In this document: positions 1 to 9,906 of the stretch, in pieces
Layout: each line of letters begins with the position of its first letter
Position numbering within the stretch: position 1 is the stretch's first letter
Assembly: GCF_001458735.1 (NCBI RefSeq)
Contig: NZ_CZQA01000001.1
Span: forward strand, 744,001 to 808,000
DNA: 64,000 nucleotides
Origin: Candidatus Nitrospira nitrosa
Lineage (GTDB): Bacteria; Nitrospirota; Nitrospiria; Nitrospirales; Nitrospiraceae
Direction of reading: 5' to 3'
Notes under the pieces: generated by a model
What the model was told of the DNA's origin: nothing
Database searches by the model: none
What the model saw: the letters and a program-made list of their open reading frames with translations, nothing else
Program-made: the position numbers and the translations under genes

Positions 1-23
1 GTGGAATTGCAGGTGCTCATCCT

Positions 24-896
24 TTACGGCCGCACCTGCAGCTCCAAACGTGGTTTTTCACCAGACGACTCGCTGGATCCCAATCCCCAGGCCGTCTGCA
101 TACAGTCCAAACAGAGTGCCAGATGCCAAATCCGATAATCGCACCCGTACCCCTGAACAAACATCTCGGCCCATTGAGATCGTGATAAACAGGGGTAGTG
201 ATCCGGTTCGCTCTTTCGATAATGCCCCTGTGCCACACGGATCAGCCGTTCAGCCTCGCTGTTGAACCGCTGTCGATGACGCTGCCGCTGGTTGTCCAAC
301 TCCACCAACTCCGCCTTCGTCAAACCCATCTCGTCCATCGTGCGCTGCCAGCCGCTCTCACGCCATCGACGAAAATTCTTATAGATACGTTGGCTCTCCA
401 ACCCATTGAGCCCGGTGACGGCGATGACATCCCCTGCACCCCATCCATAGGAGTGATGGTACAACGCAATCAAGGCGTCTCGGCTCACCACCGCCCGTGC
501 GACCAACCCATCGAGAAACCGCCCAAGCGGCTTCAGCAGGTCCGGGTGATAGCAAAACGGTTCCGGTTTGCTATGTTGTTTCGCGACCAACGAATCAAAC
601 AGGAATAACGGTCGGCAAGGGACTTCCGTTCGTCCACAGACGAGAAAACGTTCCAAATATTCAGATCCCCAACGTAGCGCAAATTTTTCATGTTCGATGT
701 CGTCGTTCCACTGACCGGTCTCGCGCAGGAATCGTTTTGTATAACCAGCCGCCCGATCCAACAAAATCGGCAAGGCCTGCGCTACGACCTGATCGAACTC
801 CTCCGACGTCGCAACCACCTCTTCCAGGCGGCTCACCGTTGCTGTTCGATCAGCAATAATGTGGCTCTTCCTGAGCGTATTTTGCATCGTCGCCAT
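24..896 (-). CDS. Uncharacterised protein, about 290 aa
   Basis: I do not recognise this protein. The frame is open further upstream to a TTG near 995, but the ATG at 894-896 is the first plausible start; no strong Shine-Dalgarno sequence precedes it. The product is soluble, with no signal peptide or membrane segment. It is charged and mostly helical in character, with an Arg/Gln-rich stretch (RQRHRQRF) in its second half. The middle part (ALIALYHHSYGWGAGDV, then a run ending YKNFRRWRE) looks like a helix-turn-helix or sigma-region-4-like segment, which would suggest DNA binding; this is only a pattern impression. Several cysteines cluster near the C-terminus (CDYRIWHLALCLDC). Confidence 0.6.
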   Translation of the reverse strand: MATMQNTLRKSHIIADRTATVSRLEEVVATSEEFDQVVAQALPILLDRAAGYTKRFLRETGQWNDDIEHEKFALRWGSEYLERFLVCGRTEVPCRPLFLFDSLVAKQHSKPEPFCYHPDLLKPLGRFLDGLVARAVVSRDALIALYHHSYGWGAGDVIAVTGLNGLESQRIYKNFRRWRESGWQRTMDEMGLTKAELVELDNQRQRHRQRFNSEAERLIRVAQGHYRKSEPDHYPCLSRSQWAEMFVQGYGCDYRIWHLALCLDCMQTAWGLGSSESSGEKPRLELQVRP

Positions 897-1327
897 GTCT
901 ATTGTGCCTGTATTACCAGATCGGGAGCATTGGACAAATATGTGGTCTGCACACTGGTTTTGTCTGTTGTTCCCAACAGCCTCATCCTGATACAAATCTA
1001 CCGTTTACTATTCTTCTGGTTGAACGTTTCCAACCATACGGTAATTCATCCGTTCAGTTTTCTGCAATCCCTCCCCCCTTTTGAATTAGAAAGAGTGATT
1101 CGGAATCCGATATTGCTACGACTCGACACACTGCTTTCCGCACAAAACCGGAAACCCTTCTTTTCACTTGGCTAGAAAGAGGCAACAATACTACGGATGG
1201 GTTGTCACGACCCTTACGCCAAAAATATTGACCGAGGGTCTTTACAATCGTAAACCTCCACAACCTCGTCAGCACTACAAAATCGCGACTCTTTTACGCC
1301 CTGACGACGGATGACCCTCCATGCCAT
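897..1327. other. Intergenic region, no convincing gene
   Basis: About 430 bases lie between the divergently placed start of the unknown gene (ending at 896) and the stop of the P-type ATPase gene. Short frames on both strands lack ribosome binding sites and protein-like composition. The region is more AT-rich than its neighbours, so it could hold the promoter of the leftward gene at 896, but I see no clear -35/-10 pair. Confidence 0.5.
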
Positions 1328-4114
1328 TTACCGTCGAACCCACTTGACCCCTTCAACGACGGCCAGCGGGAGCAGCCCGATGACCACCATCAGCGCCCAA
1401 TCCTCAATAGGTAAGGGGGCGACTTTGAAGATAGGCTCCAGGATCGGAATGGTCAAAATGCCGACTTGTAGAGCCAGAGAAACCAGCACTGCCCAGATGA
1501 GGGCACGGTTGCTCGTCACCCCCACCTTGAACAGCGACCAGCGATCGCTCCGACAATTAAAGGCATGCACTAACTGAGCAGCGACCATCACGGTAAACGT
1601 CACTGTTCGAGCCTGGTCAATCGGCTGCTGCCAGATAAACAAACTCAGCGAGAAGGCGCTCAGAGCGATACCCGCCAACAGTAGCCCTTCTCCGGCGATA
1701 GCCCACAACCTGCCACCATCCAGGAGGCGTGCCTCGGTCTGCCGCGGCGGCTGCTGCATCAGATCCGGCGCTTTCGGATCGACCGCCAGGGCGAGAGCTG
1801 GGAAACCGTCCGTCACGAGGTTCATCCACAGAATGTGAATCGGCAGGAGCGGAAGCGGCAGGCCGAACAGGGTCGCAAACAGCATGACGAGCACCTCGCT
1901 CATATTGCACGACAAAAGAAAATGTACCGTCTTCCTGATGTTGTCGAAGATACCCCGCCCCTCCTCGACCGCGGCGGCGATCGAGGCAAAATTGTCGTCC
2001 GTCACGACCATGTCCGAGGCTTCTTTGGTCACATCGGTGCCGGCAAGACCCATCGCCACACCGATATCCGAGGCCTTAATCGCCGGCGCGTCATTGACTC
2101 CATCACCGGTCATGGCGACAATCGCCCCGTTTCGCTTCCAGGCCTGCACCACCCGGAGCTTATGCTCGGCAGATACCCGGGCGTACACCGTCACACGCTC
2201 GACCTGCTGCATCAATTGCTCGTCGGTGAGACCATCAAGCTCAGCACCGGACAAGGCCATGTCGTCATTGCGTTGCAAGCCCAGCTCACGAGCGATCGCG
2301 ACCGCGGTCTCCTTGTGATCACCGGTGATCATGGCGGTTCTGATGCCGGCTTGCCGGCAGAGACGGACTGCCTCTGTCGCTTCAGACCGCAATGGATCTT
2401 TCATCGCGAGGAGCCCGAGAAAAATCAGGTCGCACTCGACTTCTTCATCAGCATGTACCTGGCGGCCAAGAGGTCTATAGGCGACGCCCAGGACCCGGAG
2501 GGCTTGCTGCGCCAACGACGCATTGGCGTCGTTAATCTGTCGCCGATGTTCTGCATCAAGCACCTCGATCCGTCCTTCTGGCGTCATATGTGTGGCACAG
2601 CGCTTTAGTAAGACATCAGGCGCTCCTTTGCTGTACACCTTGCAGCCTTGCTCCGTTCGGCGGACAATCGTCATCATCTTCCGCTCGGCATCAAACGGAA
2701 TTTCCCTCTCCCGTGGCGCTTGGCCTTCCAATTCGGCCTTGGTGAGACCGACCTTCGCGGCCGCCACGAGCAACGCCCCCTCGGTCGGGTCGCCGATGAT
2801 CCGCCAGATCCCCTTCTCTTGTTGCAATGTCGCGCTATTACACAACACCGCAGCGGTCAGAAGATCGCGCAGACCAGGGGGAAGTGCTGATTGCTGGGTG
2901 CTGGGTGATGGGTGTCCTGATCGATCCGATGACTGAGTGTTCAGCACTCGTGCCTCGGAACTGTGTTCTTTGATTTCACCCACCGGCTCATACCCCTCGC
3001 CGGTTACCTCGAAGGTTTCGCTGCCGACAACCAATTTCGTCACCGTCATCTCATTTTTCGTCAACGTACCGGTCTTGTCGGTGCAGATCACCGTGGCAGA
3101 ACCGAGTGTCTCGACGGCGGGAAGTTTTCGAATCAGCGCATGTCGCTTAGCCATCCGCATGACGCCCACCGCCAATGTGACCGTCACGACCGCAGGCAGA
3201 CCCTCAGGTACAGCCGCTACTGCCAGACTGACCGAAATGAGAAACATCTCCACCAACGGTTCTCCCCGGAGAAAGCCGAGCATGAATACGATGGTAACAA
3301 CGCCGAGCGCAAGCCACAGGAGTGTCGAACCGAATTGTTCCAATCGGCGCTGCAACGGAGTTTCGGCACGCTCCGCCTCGGCGGCCTTCTGAATCAAAGC
3401 GGCGATCCGACCAAGTTCCGTACCCACGCCGGTCGCCACCACCAGTCCATGAGCCTTACCGGAGACGGCCACGGTACCCATGAAGACCATATTGCGCTGA
3501 TCGGCCAACGGGACCTCGGCTTCCTCAAACCACTCTGCCTGTTTCTGCACCGGTGTCGACTCGCCGGTGAGTGAGGCTTCTTGCGCTTGGAAATTCGTCG
3601 TGTAAATCAAACGCGCATCGGCTGGAATCCGGTCTCCGGCCTCAAGGGCAACCAGGTCTCCCCTCACCAGTTCTCTGGCCGGGATGGACTGCAGTGCCCC
3701 GTCGCGGATAACACGGGCCATGGACACTGACATCTTACGCAGGGCTGCCAGCGATCGCTCGGCTCGGAATTCCTGCACAAACCCCAGCACCCCATTAAAA
3801 AACACGATGGCGAGAATCGCCGCTGTATCGATCCAGTCTTCTAATAGCCCAGAGACAATGGCCGCCCCGATCAGCACCCATACGATGAGGCTCGTGAATT
3901 GCGAGAGAAAAAGTTTCAACAGCGAGGGAGGTTCGGCTTCGGGTAGTTCGTTGGGACCTTCCTGCGCTCGGCGGCGTGCCGCGTCATCGACAGGCAGGCC
4001 ACTATTGAGGTCTGTCCGGAGTTCATCCGCCAGGGCTTGTGCAGGCCCGGCATACCAAGCTTTCCTCCCGGTGTTTTCACTCGATGCCTGCAATCCCTTT
4101 TCCATACGAGTCAC
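1328..4114 (-). CDS. Cation-translocating P-type ATPase (Ca2+/PacL type)
   Basis: A P-type ATPase that pumps a cation, most likely Ca2+ or a related ion, across the inner membrane through a phospho-aspartate intermediate. The actuator motif LTGES lies near residue 180, the phosphorylation motif DKTGTLT near 345, and the hinge motif GDGVNDAP near 670. The M4 ion-site motif [10 protein letters not shown] and the M5-M6 motif [12 protein letters not shown] are those of type II (SERCA/PMR1-like) pumps, and the length of about 928 aa fits. Start is GTG at 4114 or ATG at 4105; an AAAGGA lies just upstream. The odd feature is residues about 389-411 in the nucleotide-binding domain, a Ser/Gln/Pro-rich stretch encoded by a low-complexity inverted repeat (2883-2948) that keeps the frame. 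Confidence 0.93.
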   Translation of the reverse strand: MTRMEKGLQASSENTGRKAWYAGPAQALADELRTDLNSGLPVDDAARRRAQEGPNELPEAEPPSLLKLFLSQFTSLIVWVLIGAAIVSGLLEDWIDTAAILAIVFFNGVLGFVQEFRAERSLAALRKMSVSMARVIRDGALQSIPARELVRGDLVALEAGDRIPADARLIYTTNFQAQEASLTGESTPVQKQAEWFEEAEVPLADQRNMVFMGTVAVSGKAHGLVVATGVGTELGRIAALIQKAAEAERAETPLQRRLEQFGSTLLWLALGVVTIVFMLGFLRGEPLVEMFLISVSLAVAAVPEGLPAVVTVTLAVGVMRMAKRHALIRKLPAVETLGSATVICTDKTGTLTKNEMTVTKLVVGSETFEVTGEGYEPVGEIKEHSSEARVLNTQSSDRSGHPSPSTQQSALPPGLRDLLTAAVLCNSATLQQEKGIWRIIGDPTEGALLVAAAKVGLTKAELEGQAPREREIPFDAERKMMTIVRRTEQGCKVYSKGAPDVLLKRCATHMTPEGRIEVLDAEHRRQINDANASLAQQALRVLGVAYRPLGRQVHADEEVECDLIFLGLLAMKDPLRSEATEAVRLCRQAGIRTAMITGDHKETAVAIARELGLQRNDDMALSGAELDGLTDEQLMQQVERVTVYARVSAEHKLRVVQAWKRNGAIVAMTGDGVNDAPAIKASDIGVAMGLAGTDVTKEASDMVVTDDNFASIAAAVEEGRGIFDNIRKTVHFLLSCNMSEVLVMLFATLFGLPLPLLPIHILWMNLVTDGFPALALAVDPKAPDLMQQPPRQTEARLLDGGRLWAIAGEGLLLAGIALSAFSLSLFIWQQPIDQARTVTFTVMVAAQLVHAFNCRSDRWSLFKVGVTSNRALIWAVLVSLALQVGILTIPILEPIFKVAPLPIEDWALMVVIGLLPLAVVEGVKWVRR
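2883..2948. repeat. Low-complexity inverted repeat inserted in frame in the ATPase gene
   Basis: The segment is bounded by AGTGCTGA (2883-2890) and its exact reverse complement TCAGCACT (2941-2948). Between them is stuttering sequence built from GCTGGGTG and GGTGATGGGTG words. It is 66 bp (22 codons), so the reading frame survives. Its style matches the intergenic word-like repeats elsewhere in the window rather than coding sequence. Confidence 0.6.
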
Positions 4115-4626
4115 ATTCCTTTCCTAAGGCACTTCCCAGCAGGGTGCATGCCAAATGGAGTGCCCCCCCCATGATGCATTTTTAGGCAGGGCCTTGTGGC
4201 GTAATGCTACGTGAGCAGAGCAGCATGGTAGCCAAATGCAACATATCTGAGGTGAGGGACGGTGAGGAGTGGCTGAGGGGCTTCTTGTTACCCGTTAAAG
4301 AGGAGCCTGAGACCTAAGACGTAGACGATAATCGTTCACAAGCTATCCGGCTCGATCAGCATGAGTCGTCGTTCGGCTCGGTATATGATCCCCATTAACC
4401 CAATGTTCATCATGACGATCGACCACAGGACTGTACGCGCATAGGTAGAGCTGACGGTGCTCGGCGTCCTCCCTGTCGATAGGCGAGATCGGCAAAGACG
4501 AATCCCGGAATGCTCACGATTAAGGCTCCTGATGGAGTCCGGACAGAAGGACACACCTCACAGTCGGGAACAGACTACCCGGCAAGGTGTGAAGGTCCGA
4601 TCACAATGAGGCGCGCGGCTGGGTGC
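4115..4626. other. Intergenic region, no convincing gene
   Basis: About 510 bases between the ATPase start and the small membrane protein's stop. It contains a run of eight C near 4155 and a G-rich stuttering tract around 4247-4281 (GGTGAGG-type words) that may be a degenerate member of the intergenic repeat families. A 72-codon frame on the minus strand (4336-4554) has no ribosome binding site and no protein-like features. The leftward ATPase promoter should be near 4120-4200. Confidence 0.45.
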
Positions 4627-4920
4627 CTACCATTGATCTCGGAAAAAGAGGAAGTATCCGATCGCGACTGCAATCGCTTGGAGCAGGATAAACCAGCGCA
4701 GGAGCCCCCAATGGGTTCCTGCTCGGCTCTCCACCTGTCTCATACTCGCCATCATCGACGGCTGAGAGAGGATGAACGACGCCACCACTTCCCGAGCATC
4801 TTCTCGGTTGAGGTTTCGCTCAAGCTGAACCTGTTCGATCGCTTTATTGCGGTCTCCCTGCAACAGCGCTTCCAAAGCCTTCTTGGGAAGCTCAGCATCC
4901 CATTGAATTTCGTTCGCCAT
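4627..4920 (-). CDS. Small membrane-anchored protein with an L7/L12-CTD-like helix pair
   Basis: A 97-aa protein starting at the ATG at 4918-4920 (MANEIQWD). The N-terminal two thirds are soluble and contain KAIEQVQLERNLNREDAREV, which has the spacing of the ribosomal L7/L12 C-terminal domain helix-turn-helix (compare K.IRE.TGLGLKEAK). The C-terminus is one membrane helix (about residues 75-93, LLRWFILLQAIAVAIGYFLF) ending in a short charged tail. The protein at 14184-14465 has the same plan. The function is unknown; the fold assignment is inference from the motif. It is divergent from the aldehyde dehydrogenase gene. Confidence 0.7.
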   Translation of the reverse strand: MANEIQWDAELPKKALEALLQGDRNKAIEQVQLERNLNREDAREVVASFILSQPSMMASMRQVESRAGTHWGLLRWFILLQAIAVAIGYFLFFRDQW

Positions 4921-5104
4921 AGTTGGGGGAGTGTACCAGAAAAGACTTCTTCCCGTCTCCATGATTTCCACCCGATATTCGGTGAGGCTTCTGAATAACC
5001 TGCCTCTCGATTATCCCCGGGGGACATCCTATATAATGTGGTTGTAAGCGACCCATCCCCCTATACCGCATCCTCAAGGAGGAGATCGAAAACGGAGGGC
5101 AATC

Positions 5105-6610
5105 ATGACTACCGTCACTGCACAGATCCCTTTACACGAACACGTTCAATCCTTTGTCCGTACACCTCGCAAGCTACTGATCGGCGGTCGATGGCGCGAC
5201 GCTGCGTCAGGAAAAACATTTGCCACCTATAACCCCGCCACCGGCGACATGCTTGCCCACGTGGCCGAAGGCGATCGTGCCGATGTGGATCACGCCGTCA
5301 CGGCAGCGAGAACGGCGTTCGAGAGCGGTCCCTGGCGAAAGCTCACCGCCTCTGAACGTGGACGGCTGATCTGGAAACTGGCCGACTTGCTCGAAGCCCA
5401 TGCCGAAGAATTCGCCCAACTCGAGTCACTGGACAACGGAAAGCCGATCGGCGTCGCACGGGTAGCTGACGTCCCGCTTGCCGTGGACCTGTTTCGGTAT
5501 ATGGCCGGTTGGGCGACCAAGATCGAAGGGAATACGATTCCCATCTCAGTCCCCTACACTCCCGGAGCTCAGTACCTGTCCTACACCCTCCGCGAACCAG
5601 TGGGAGTGGTGGCGCAGGTCATCCCCTGGAATTTCCCGCTGCTGATGGCGGCGTGGAAACTAGGGCCGGCCCTGGCTGCCGGCTGTACCGTGGTCTTGAA
5701 ACCGGCTGAACAGACGCCACTGTCGGCATTGCGATTAGGCGAACTGATCTGTGAAGCGGGCTTCCCGGACGGCGTCGTCAACATCGTGCCGGGATTCGGC
5801 GAGACCGCCGGTGCGGCACTCGCCGCACATCCGGATGTCGACAAAGTGGCCTTCACCGGCTCCACGGAGGTGGGGAAGCTCATTCTTGGCGCCGCGGCAG
5901 GAAACCTCAAGAAAGTGTCATTGGAGTTAGGAGGGAAATCGCCGAACATCGTGTGCAAGGATGCCGACGTGGAATCCTGCATCCCGGGAGTGGCGAGCGC
6001 GATTTTTTTCAACCATGGCCAATGTTGCTGTGCGGGCTCCCGTTTGTTCATCGAAAAGGGCATCTTCGACAAAGTCGTCGAAGGAGTGGCAGCCGACGCA
6101 AAGAAGATCAAAGTCGGGCCGGGAATGGATCCCACGACTCAAATGGGCCCCCTCGTCTCAGATGAGCAACAACGGCGCGTGCTCAGCTATCTGGAGTCTG
6201 GATTTTCGCAAGGAGCAACGGCTGTGGTGGGCGGACGCAAACTCGGGAACAAGGGCTACTTTGTAGAGCCGACCGTTCTCGTGGATACGAAGCAAGATAT
6301 GAAGGTCATGCAGGAGGAGATCTTTGGACCGGTCGTCTGTGCCATGCCGTTCACGGATATCGAGGAGGTGCTGCCCGCGGCAAACAACTCTATTTATGGC
6401 CTAGCAGCAGCGGTGTGGACCCGGGACATCAGCAAGGCCCACCGTATCGCGGCGGAGCTACGGGCCGGCACGGTCTGGATCAACTGTTACAACATCCTCG
6501 ACGCGGCCTTGCCGTTCGGCGGCTACAAACAATCGGGCTGGGGGCGAGAAATGGGCCACGACGCGCTGGAACTCTACACCGAGGTGAAAGCCGTCACCGT
6601 GCGGTTGTGA
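5105..6610 (+). CDS. NAD(P)-dependent aldehyde dehydrogenase
   Basis: A 501-aa cytoplasmic aldehyde dehydrogenase (class 1/2 and betaine-aldehyde-like superfamily) that oxidises an aldehyde to the acid. Seen in the sequence: PWNFPLLMAAWKLGPALAAG (oxyanion Asn and cofactor site), VLKPAEQTPLSA, FTGSTEVGK (Rossmann loop), LELGGKSPNIV (general-base Glu) and FFNHGQCCCAGSR, where the second Cys of the triplet (about residue 308) is the expected nucleophile. PFGGYKQSGWGRE near the C-terminus is also typical. A strong ribosome site (AGGAGG and CGGAGGG) precedes the ATG. It seems to be a single-gene unit; the substrate cannot be read from sequence. Confidence 0.95.
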   Translation: MTTVTAQIPLHEHVQSFVRTPRKLLIGGRWRDAASGKTFATYNPATGDMLAHVAEGDRADVDHAVTAARTAFESGPWRKLTASERGRLIWKLADLLEAHAEEFAQLESLDNGKPIGVARVADVPLAVDLFRYMAGWATKIEGNTIPISVPYTPGAQYLSYTLREPVGVVAQVIPWNFPLLMAAWKLGPALAAGCTVVLKPAEQTPLSALRLGELICEAGFPDGVVNIVPGFGETAGAALAAHPDVDKVAFTGSTEVGKLILGAAAGNLKKVSLELGGKSPNIVCKDADVESCIPGVASAIFFNHGQCCCAGSRLFIEKGIFDKVVEGVAADAKKIKVGPGMDPTTQMGPLVSDEQQRRVLSYLESGFSQGATAVVGGRKLGNKGYFVEPTVLVDTKQDMKVMQEEIFGPVVCAMPFTDIEEVLPAANNSIYGLAAAVWTRDISKAHRIAAELRAGTVWINCYNILDAALPFGGYKQSGWGREMGHDALELYTEVKAVTVRL

Positions 6611-6786
6611 AGAAGAGTAGTCTGAGCTGTTGGCGCTTCCGGAGGACAAGATCATCACGCTACGGTGTGGCGCGCGATAGTTCCTTTTGTTTGTGGTAGG
6701 CAGTGACGCTCGACCAAGGATCCTGATCAGGGCCATAGACCCCAGTCGCAAGATCGCGCGCGATTTGGCTGCGCTATACTTGAGAT

Positions 6787-7251
6787 ATGCTCACCCTGAC
6801 GCGGTACACCCTCCCTGTGCTGATGTTTCTGCTGTTCAACGCAACGGCAAACGTCAGTCCAGCACAAGTCATTCTTCGCTCCCGACCACCTTCCCTGCAC
6901 TCGTATGCCGTGACATCTATTCAAGCGATTCTGTCTGACCCAAGACACTATCAGTTCCGAATCGTACGAATCCGAGGCGTCGTGCAATCCATTACTCAGG
7001 TCCCGAACTGGATCAAGTGCGGTTTTGCTCCCGCTCATAAGATACGTGTGGAGGACGAGTCTGGCGGACTGACGGTGATCGATCAAGGACCCTGTGCACG
7101 AAATTCGAGGAACAGCGGATCGCTTTTACCGGAAACACTTGTCGGAGGTGAGCAGATTGATGCTCTCATTTTTGTCTCGTTCACAAACCATCCGTGGGAG
7201 TCTCCCAATCCGCCTGAGGGGCTTATCCAGGAGCTTGAACGATTCCAATAA
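6787..7251 (+). CDS. Secreted protein of unknown function
   Basis: A 154-aa protein with a signal peptide (residues about 1-27: MLTLTRYTLPVLMFLLFNAT, cleavage near SPAQ). The mature part has beta-rich segments (YQFRIVRIRGVVQSI, HKIRVEDESGGLTVIDQG) that resemble a small OB-like or beta-barrel domain, as in periplasmic nucleic-acid- or ligand-binding OB folds; that is only an impression. Two Cys (IKCGF and GPCARN) could form a disulfide. It stands alone, between the aldehyde dehydrogenase and a leftward gene group. Confidence 0.7.
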   Translation: MLTLTRYTLPVLMFLLFNATANVSPAQVILRSRPPSLHSYAVTSIQAILSDPRHYQFRIVRIRGVVQSITQVPNWIKCGFAPAHKIRVEDESGGLTVIDQGPCARNSRNSGSLLPETLVGGEQIDALIFVSFTNHPWESPNPPEGLIQELERFQ

Positions 7252-7488
7252 CAGAGCTAAACCTTTCTTTACCCTTCAGAATCCCTAGGACCTGGAGAGC
7301 ATTTCAGACCGGGAGCCACGTCGTTTTGTGCAAAGCCGAGTTCAGCACGAATTCCATCTTTGGATAGCAGCAGGAAAAGATATCCCATCGCTCAAAAATG
7401 AGCATCATGTTACGTTTGCACACCGCTTATGGTACGTCGGGGTGATCAAACAGTTGAGCCCCACAGCATAAGCGACGCGTTTCCCTCT

Positions 7489-7839
7489 TTAAAACACCAT
7501 CGCATGATCACAGAGGTATCGTCCGTTCTGGTGCACCAATACCATCTCCGCCACAAACTCGCCTTTGGCTTTGGTAAAGCGTTGTTTCCAAATGATCGCT
7601 GCCGAATCCGGCCGCTTGAATACGGCGACCGGCTGACGTTCCGCGAAGAATCCCTTCTCCGCCTGATATTGCTCACAGACCTTCCGGAGATACTCTTTGG
7701 TCACGATCTTCTTCATCCGATCACTGAAATCCCTGACGTGCGCCTCGTAATCAATTCGGGTAGAAGCCTCCATCAGATGATCCATGATCGGAGTTGCGAT
7801 CTCGAGAATGTCTGTGTCGGACAGATCCTCAAAATTCAT
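7489..7839 (-). CDS. Hypothetical protein, possible NTF2-like or small alpha-beta protein
   Basis: A 116-aa soluble protein starting at ATG 7837-7839 (MNFEDLSDTDILEIATPIMD) with a GGAAACGG-like ribosome site. The N-terminal half is helical (DHLMEASTRIDYEAHVRDFS), followed by strands (PVAVFKRPDSAAIIWKQRFT, GEFVAEMVLVHQNGRYLCDH). This order of helices followed by a beta-sheet is compatible with an NTF2/SnoaL-like fold, but I cannot name a family. It is the last gene of the leftward group that begins at 11758. Confidence 0.65.
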   Translation of the reverse strand: MNFEDLSDTDILEIATPIMDHLMEASTRIDYEAHVRDFSDRMKKIVTKEYLRKVCEQYQAEKGFFAERQPVAVFKRPDSAAIIWKQRFTKAKGEFVAEMVLVHQNGRYLCDHAMVF

Positions 7840-7925
7840 ACCGTTTCCATCACGAGTGAACGATTTGGTTCAGCCTGGAAACCCTATATAGGGAACCTAC
7901 TCTCACACGCCATATAGGCTTCGTC

Positions 7926-8519
7926 TCACCACACCGCTCGACCGATCTTTTCGGCATCATAGTAATTGTTTTCGCCCTCATCGACATGCGTGCGGATCAT
8001 CCGAAAGCCTAGACGTTCAAGCGCACGCGTGTACCCGATTCGCCCGAGCGACCAACATTCGAGACCTGTGGCAACATCCCGCCAGGCTCCCATTTCAATA
8101 GGCGCCGTGAAGAGGAAACGTCCTCCCGGCTCGAGGATCTCTGATACTCGATCAAGGAGGGCTAGCTGCTCGTCCTCGTGAAGAAAAGACAGGAGACCGA
8201 TCGAGATAACGGCCTCGAATGTTCGCCCAAAGTAGGTACTGTCCAGAGCCGACGCGCATTGCGTGGGAATCGTGGGAAAGCGTAATCGAAATTGTCTCAG
8301 CAATGTGGGCGATGTATCGATCGCCCATACCGCGAGCCCAGAGTCCACGAGAACCTGAGTAATAGGATACCCTCCGCCGCAGGCGATTTCGACGATGGGA
8401 GTACCAAACGGTAGCGATCGTGCCCAACGCTCAATAAGCTCCACTCCGACACGGGATCGGTCTCGATCGTCAAGATACCGCAGGGCCTGCATTTCGTAGA
8501 AACGGCCGACATCGATCAT
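7926..8519 (-). CDS. Class I SAM-dependent methyltransferase
   Basis: A 197-aa Rossmann-fold methyltransferase. Motif I is VEIACGGGYPITQVL (about residues 43-57), followed by the acidic residue at the end of strand 2 (LAVWAIDTS) and motif IV-like FEAVISIGLLSFLHEDEQ. The RFLFTAPIEMG strand and the C-terminal GENNYYDAEK complete the domain. The substrate is unknown; small-molecule or cofactor methylation is typical for this ubiE/Tam-like group. It lies directly downstream of the cupin gene (stop at 8544), in the same direction. Confidence 0.88.
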   Translation of the reverse strand: MIDVGRFYEMQALRYLDDRDRSRVGVELIERWARSLPFGTPIVEIACGGGYPITQVLVDSGLAVWAIDTSPTLLRQFRLRFPTIPTQCASALDSTYFGRTFEAVISIGLLSFLHEDEQLALLDRVSEILEPGGRFLFTAPIEMGAWRDVATGLECWSLGRIGYTRALERLGFRMIRTHVDEGENNYYDAEKIGRAVW

Positions 8520-8543
8520 ACGGCTACTTCCTCCAATAAAGAA

Positions 8544-9009
8544 TCATGGGTGAGACTGAGAGTCCTCCGGTTCGATGCCATGACCCTCAATCGCGCGATT
8601 CGGGAAAGAGAGTTCCAACACCACACATCCCACATCCGTCTTGAATGGACCATGCTGCTCGCCAGGAGGGCGGCTTGCGTAATGGCCTGCTTCCAGCCAG
8701 AGACCAAAGGCGTCGTCATACAGACGTCCGCTCACAATGAACACCTCCTCCGGGTAGGGATGGGTTTTCCCGCCAAACTGTGACGTGTCGGCGCCAGGGA
8801 GAAAGCGTGTCAGCCTGGTGTACTCGCCGCTTGTGGGGTCGATACTCAGCGTCAGTTCCTCCGCCATCCCTTCCAGACCATGGATAGGTGTCCACCGTTC
8901 TCGATTTTCAGAGCGTAGCGGATTCCAGTACGGTGTCGTTGATTTCGACATTGATGAACTCCAAGCTGCGAAGTGGATGCAGGTTGCTGAACAGTCCACT
9001 CACATCCAT
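8544..9009 (-). CDS. Cupin-domain protein (ChrR-like), probable 1-base frameshift
   Basis: The C-terminal part is a cupin: the beta-barrel includes FLPGADTSQFGGKTHPYPEE, with the expected metal-binding His and Glu, then EVFIVSGRLYDDAFGLWLEA, GHYASRPPGEQHGPFKT and a closing strand. The frame closed by the stop at 8544 is open upstream only to about 8999 with an unlikely start. A second frame starting at ATG 9007-9009 reads MDVSGLFSNLHPLRSLEFIN and continues VEINDT. Joining the frames near 8930-8933 gives a continuous, sensible N-terminus (VEINDT-PYWNPLRSE). The joint falls at a short C run (CACCG), so this is either a sequencing or assembly error or a recent inactivating mutation. Confidence 0.7.
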
Positions 9010-9200
9010 CTCATAGGGTTTGGGAGTGAACGTCGTCTGTGCGGGTAGCCGCTGCCTATGTGGGGGTAAGAAGCTCACCGTATCGAGGACAGCCAGACTC
9101 TGCACCGACAACACAAACTACTCTCTTCGATGTGCTCACACAAGTCTAGATTGCTGGCATGGTTTACGAGAACACTGTTCGGAGGAACGATATCCAGCCG

Positions 9201-9893
9201 CTACATGAGCCCTATCCGTTTAATGCACAGCATCTTGTTTCCACCGCGTTGGAGCTCGTAAGGCACGGTTCGGATTTCACGGTGGTAGCCATTGCGTGTC
9301 AGATCCTCCAAAAGCGGCGAGAGATAGGGAGACGGCTTCAACGCGAGAGTAAGCAGGGGAAAGACGCGGACTTCTTTCGCGACGCGCAACATCTCAAAGA
9401 CAGCGGCACGGTGAAACTCGTAGGAAAAGTGATCCGAATATAAGAATAGAAAATGTGAACAAAGGGCAAGCTCAAACTGTGCGTCAGAACAATTCAGTCG
9501 GGGAAGCTCGCCGGTGACATAACGACCGTCGGCTTTCCCTTGTTCGTAGTCGGTGAGAAATCGCGTGAGTACCTGAATGCGACGCTCTCGCAGTTGCTCG
9601 GGTGACTGGTGGAACGTCCAGACCCAATCGTTCGGAGTCTCCGTAATCTGCCGTATGATTCCATCGACAACCGCATAGAACCGTTGCTCAATCTCAGCGG
9701 CTGAGAACGCATACAACGGATCAACAGACAGCACGCGCTTCCCCAGGACCTGCATCTCGGCATTGAAACTAGCCGGGCCGTCCGCCACACCGATGATCTT
9801 TTTGTCCAGATCATCGGAGGACAAGGAAAACATCGCCTGATATTCATTGAGTGAACGACCGAATGGAACCACCTGATCTAATTCCATGGCCAT
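9201..9893 (-). CDS. SAM-dependent methyltransferase-like protein
   Basis: A 230-aa soluble protein. IIGVADGPASFNAEMQVLG (about residues 33-51) occupies the place of a SAM-binding motif I but lacks the usual GxGxG, and VLSVDPLYAFSAAEIEQRF follows as the second strand with its acidic residue. Later LALCSHFLFLYSDHFSYEFH resembles the catalytic-strand region and VRVFPLLTLAL the next strand. This pattern is found in a family often labelled SAM-dependent methyltransferase; activity is unproven. It starts 13 bp after the stop of the metallo-hydrolase gene, so both are probably co-transcribed. Confidence 0.75.
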   Translation of the reverse strand: MAMELDQVVPFGRSLNEYQAMFSLSSDDLDKKIIGVADGPASFNAEMQVLGKRVLSVDPLYAFSAAEIEQRFYAVVDGIIRQITETPNDWVWTFHQSPEQLRERRIQVLTRFLTDYEQGKADGRYVTGELPRLNCSDAQFELALCSHFLFLYSDHFSYEFHRAAVFEMLRVAKEVRVFPLLTLALKPSPYLSPLLEDLTRNGYHREIRTVPYELQRGGNKMLCIKRIGLM

Positions 9894-9906
9894 GGGTGTC
9901 TACCGT

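Noticed and set aside
1835-2608. A 257-codon frame on the plus strand opposite the P-type ATPase
   Set aside because: It is the antisense shadow of a strongly conserved gene; no ribosome site and no family motif.
4336-4554. A 72-codon minus-strand frame
   Set aside because: No ribosome site and no protein-like features; treated as intergenic.
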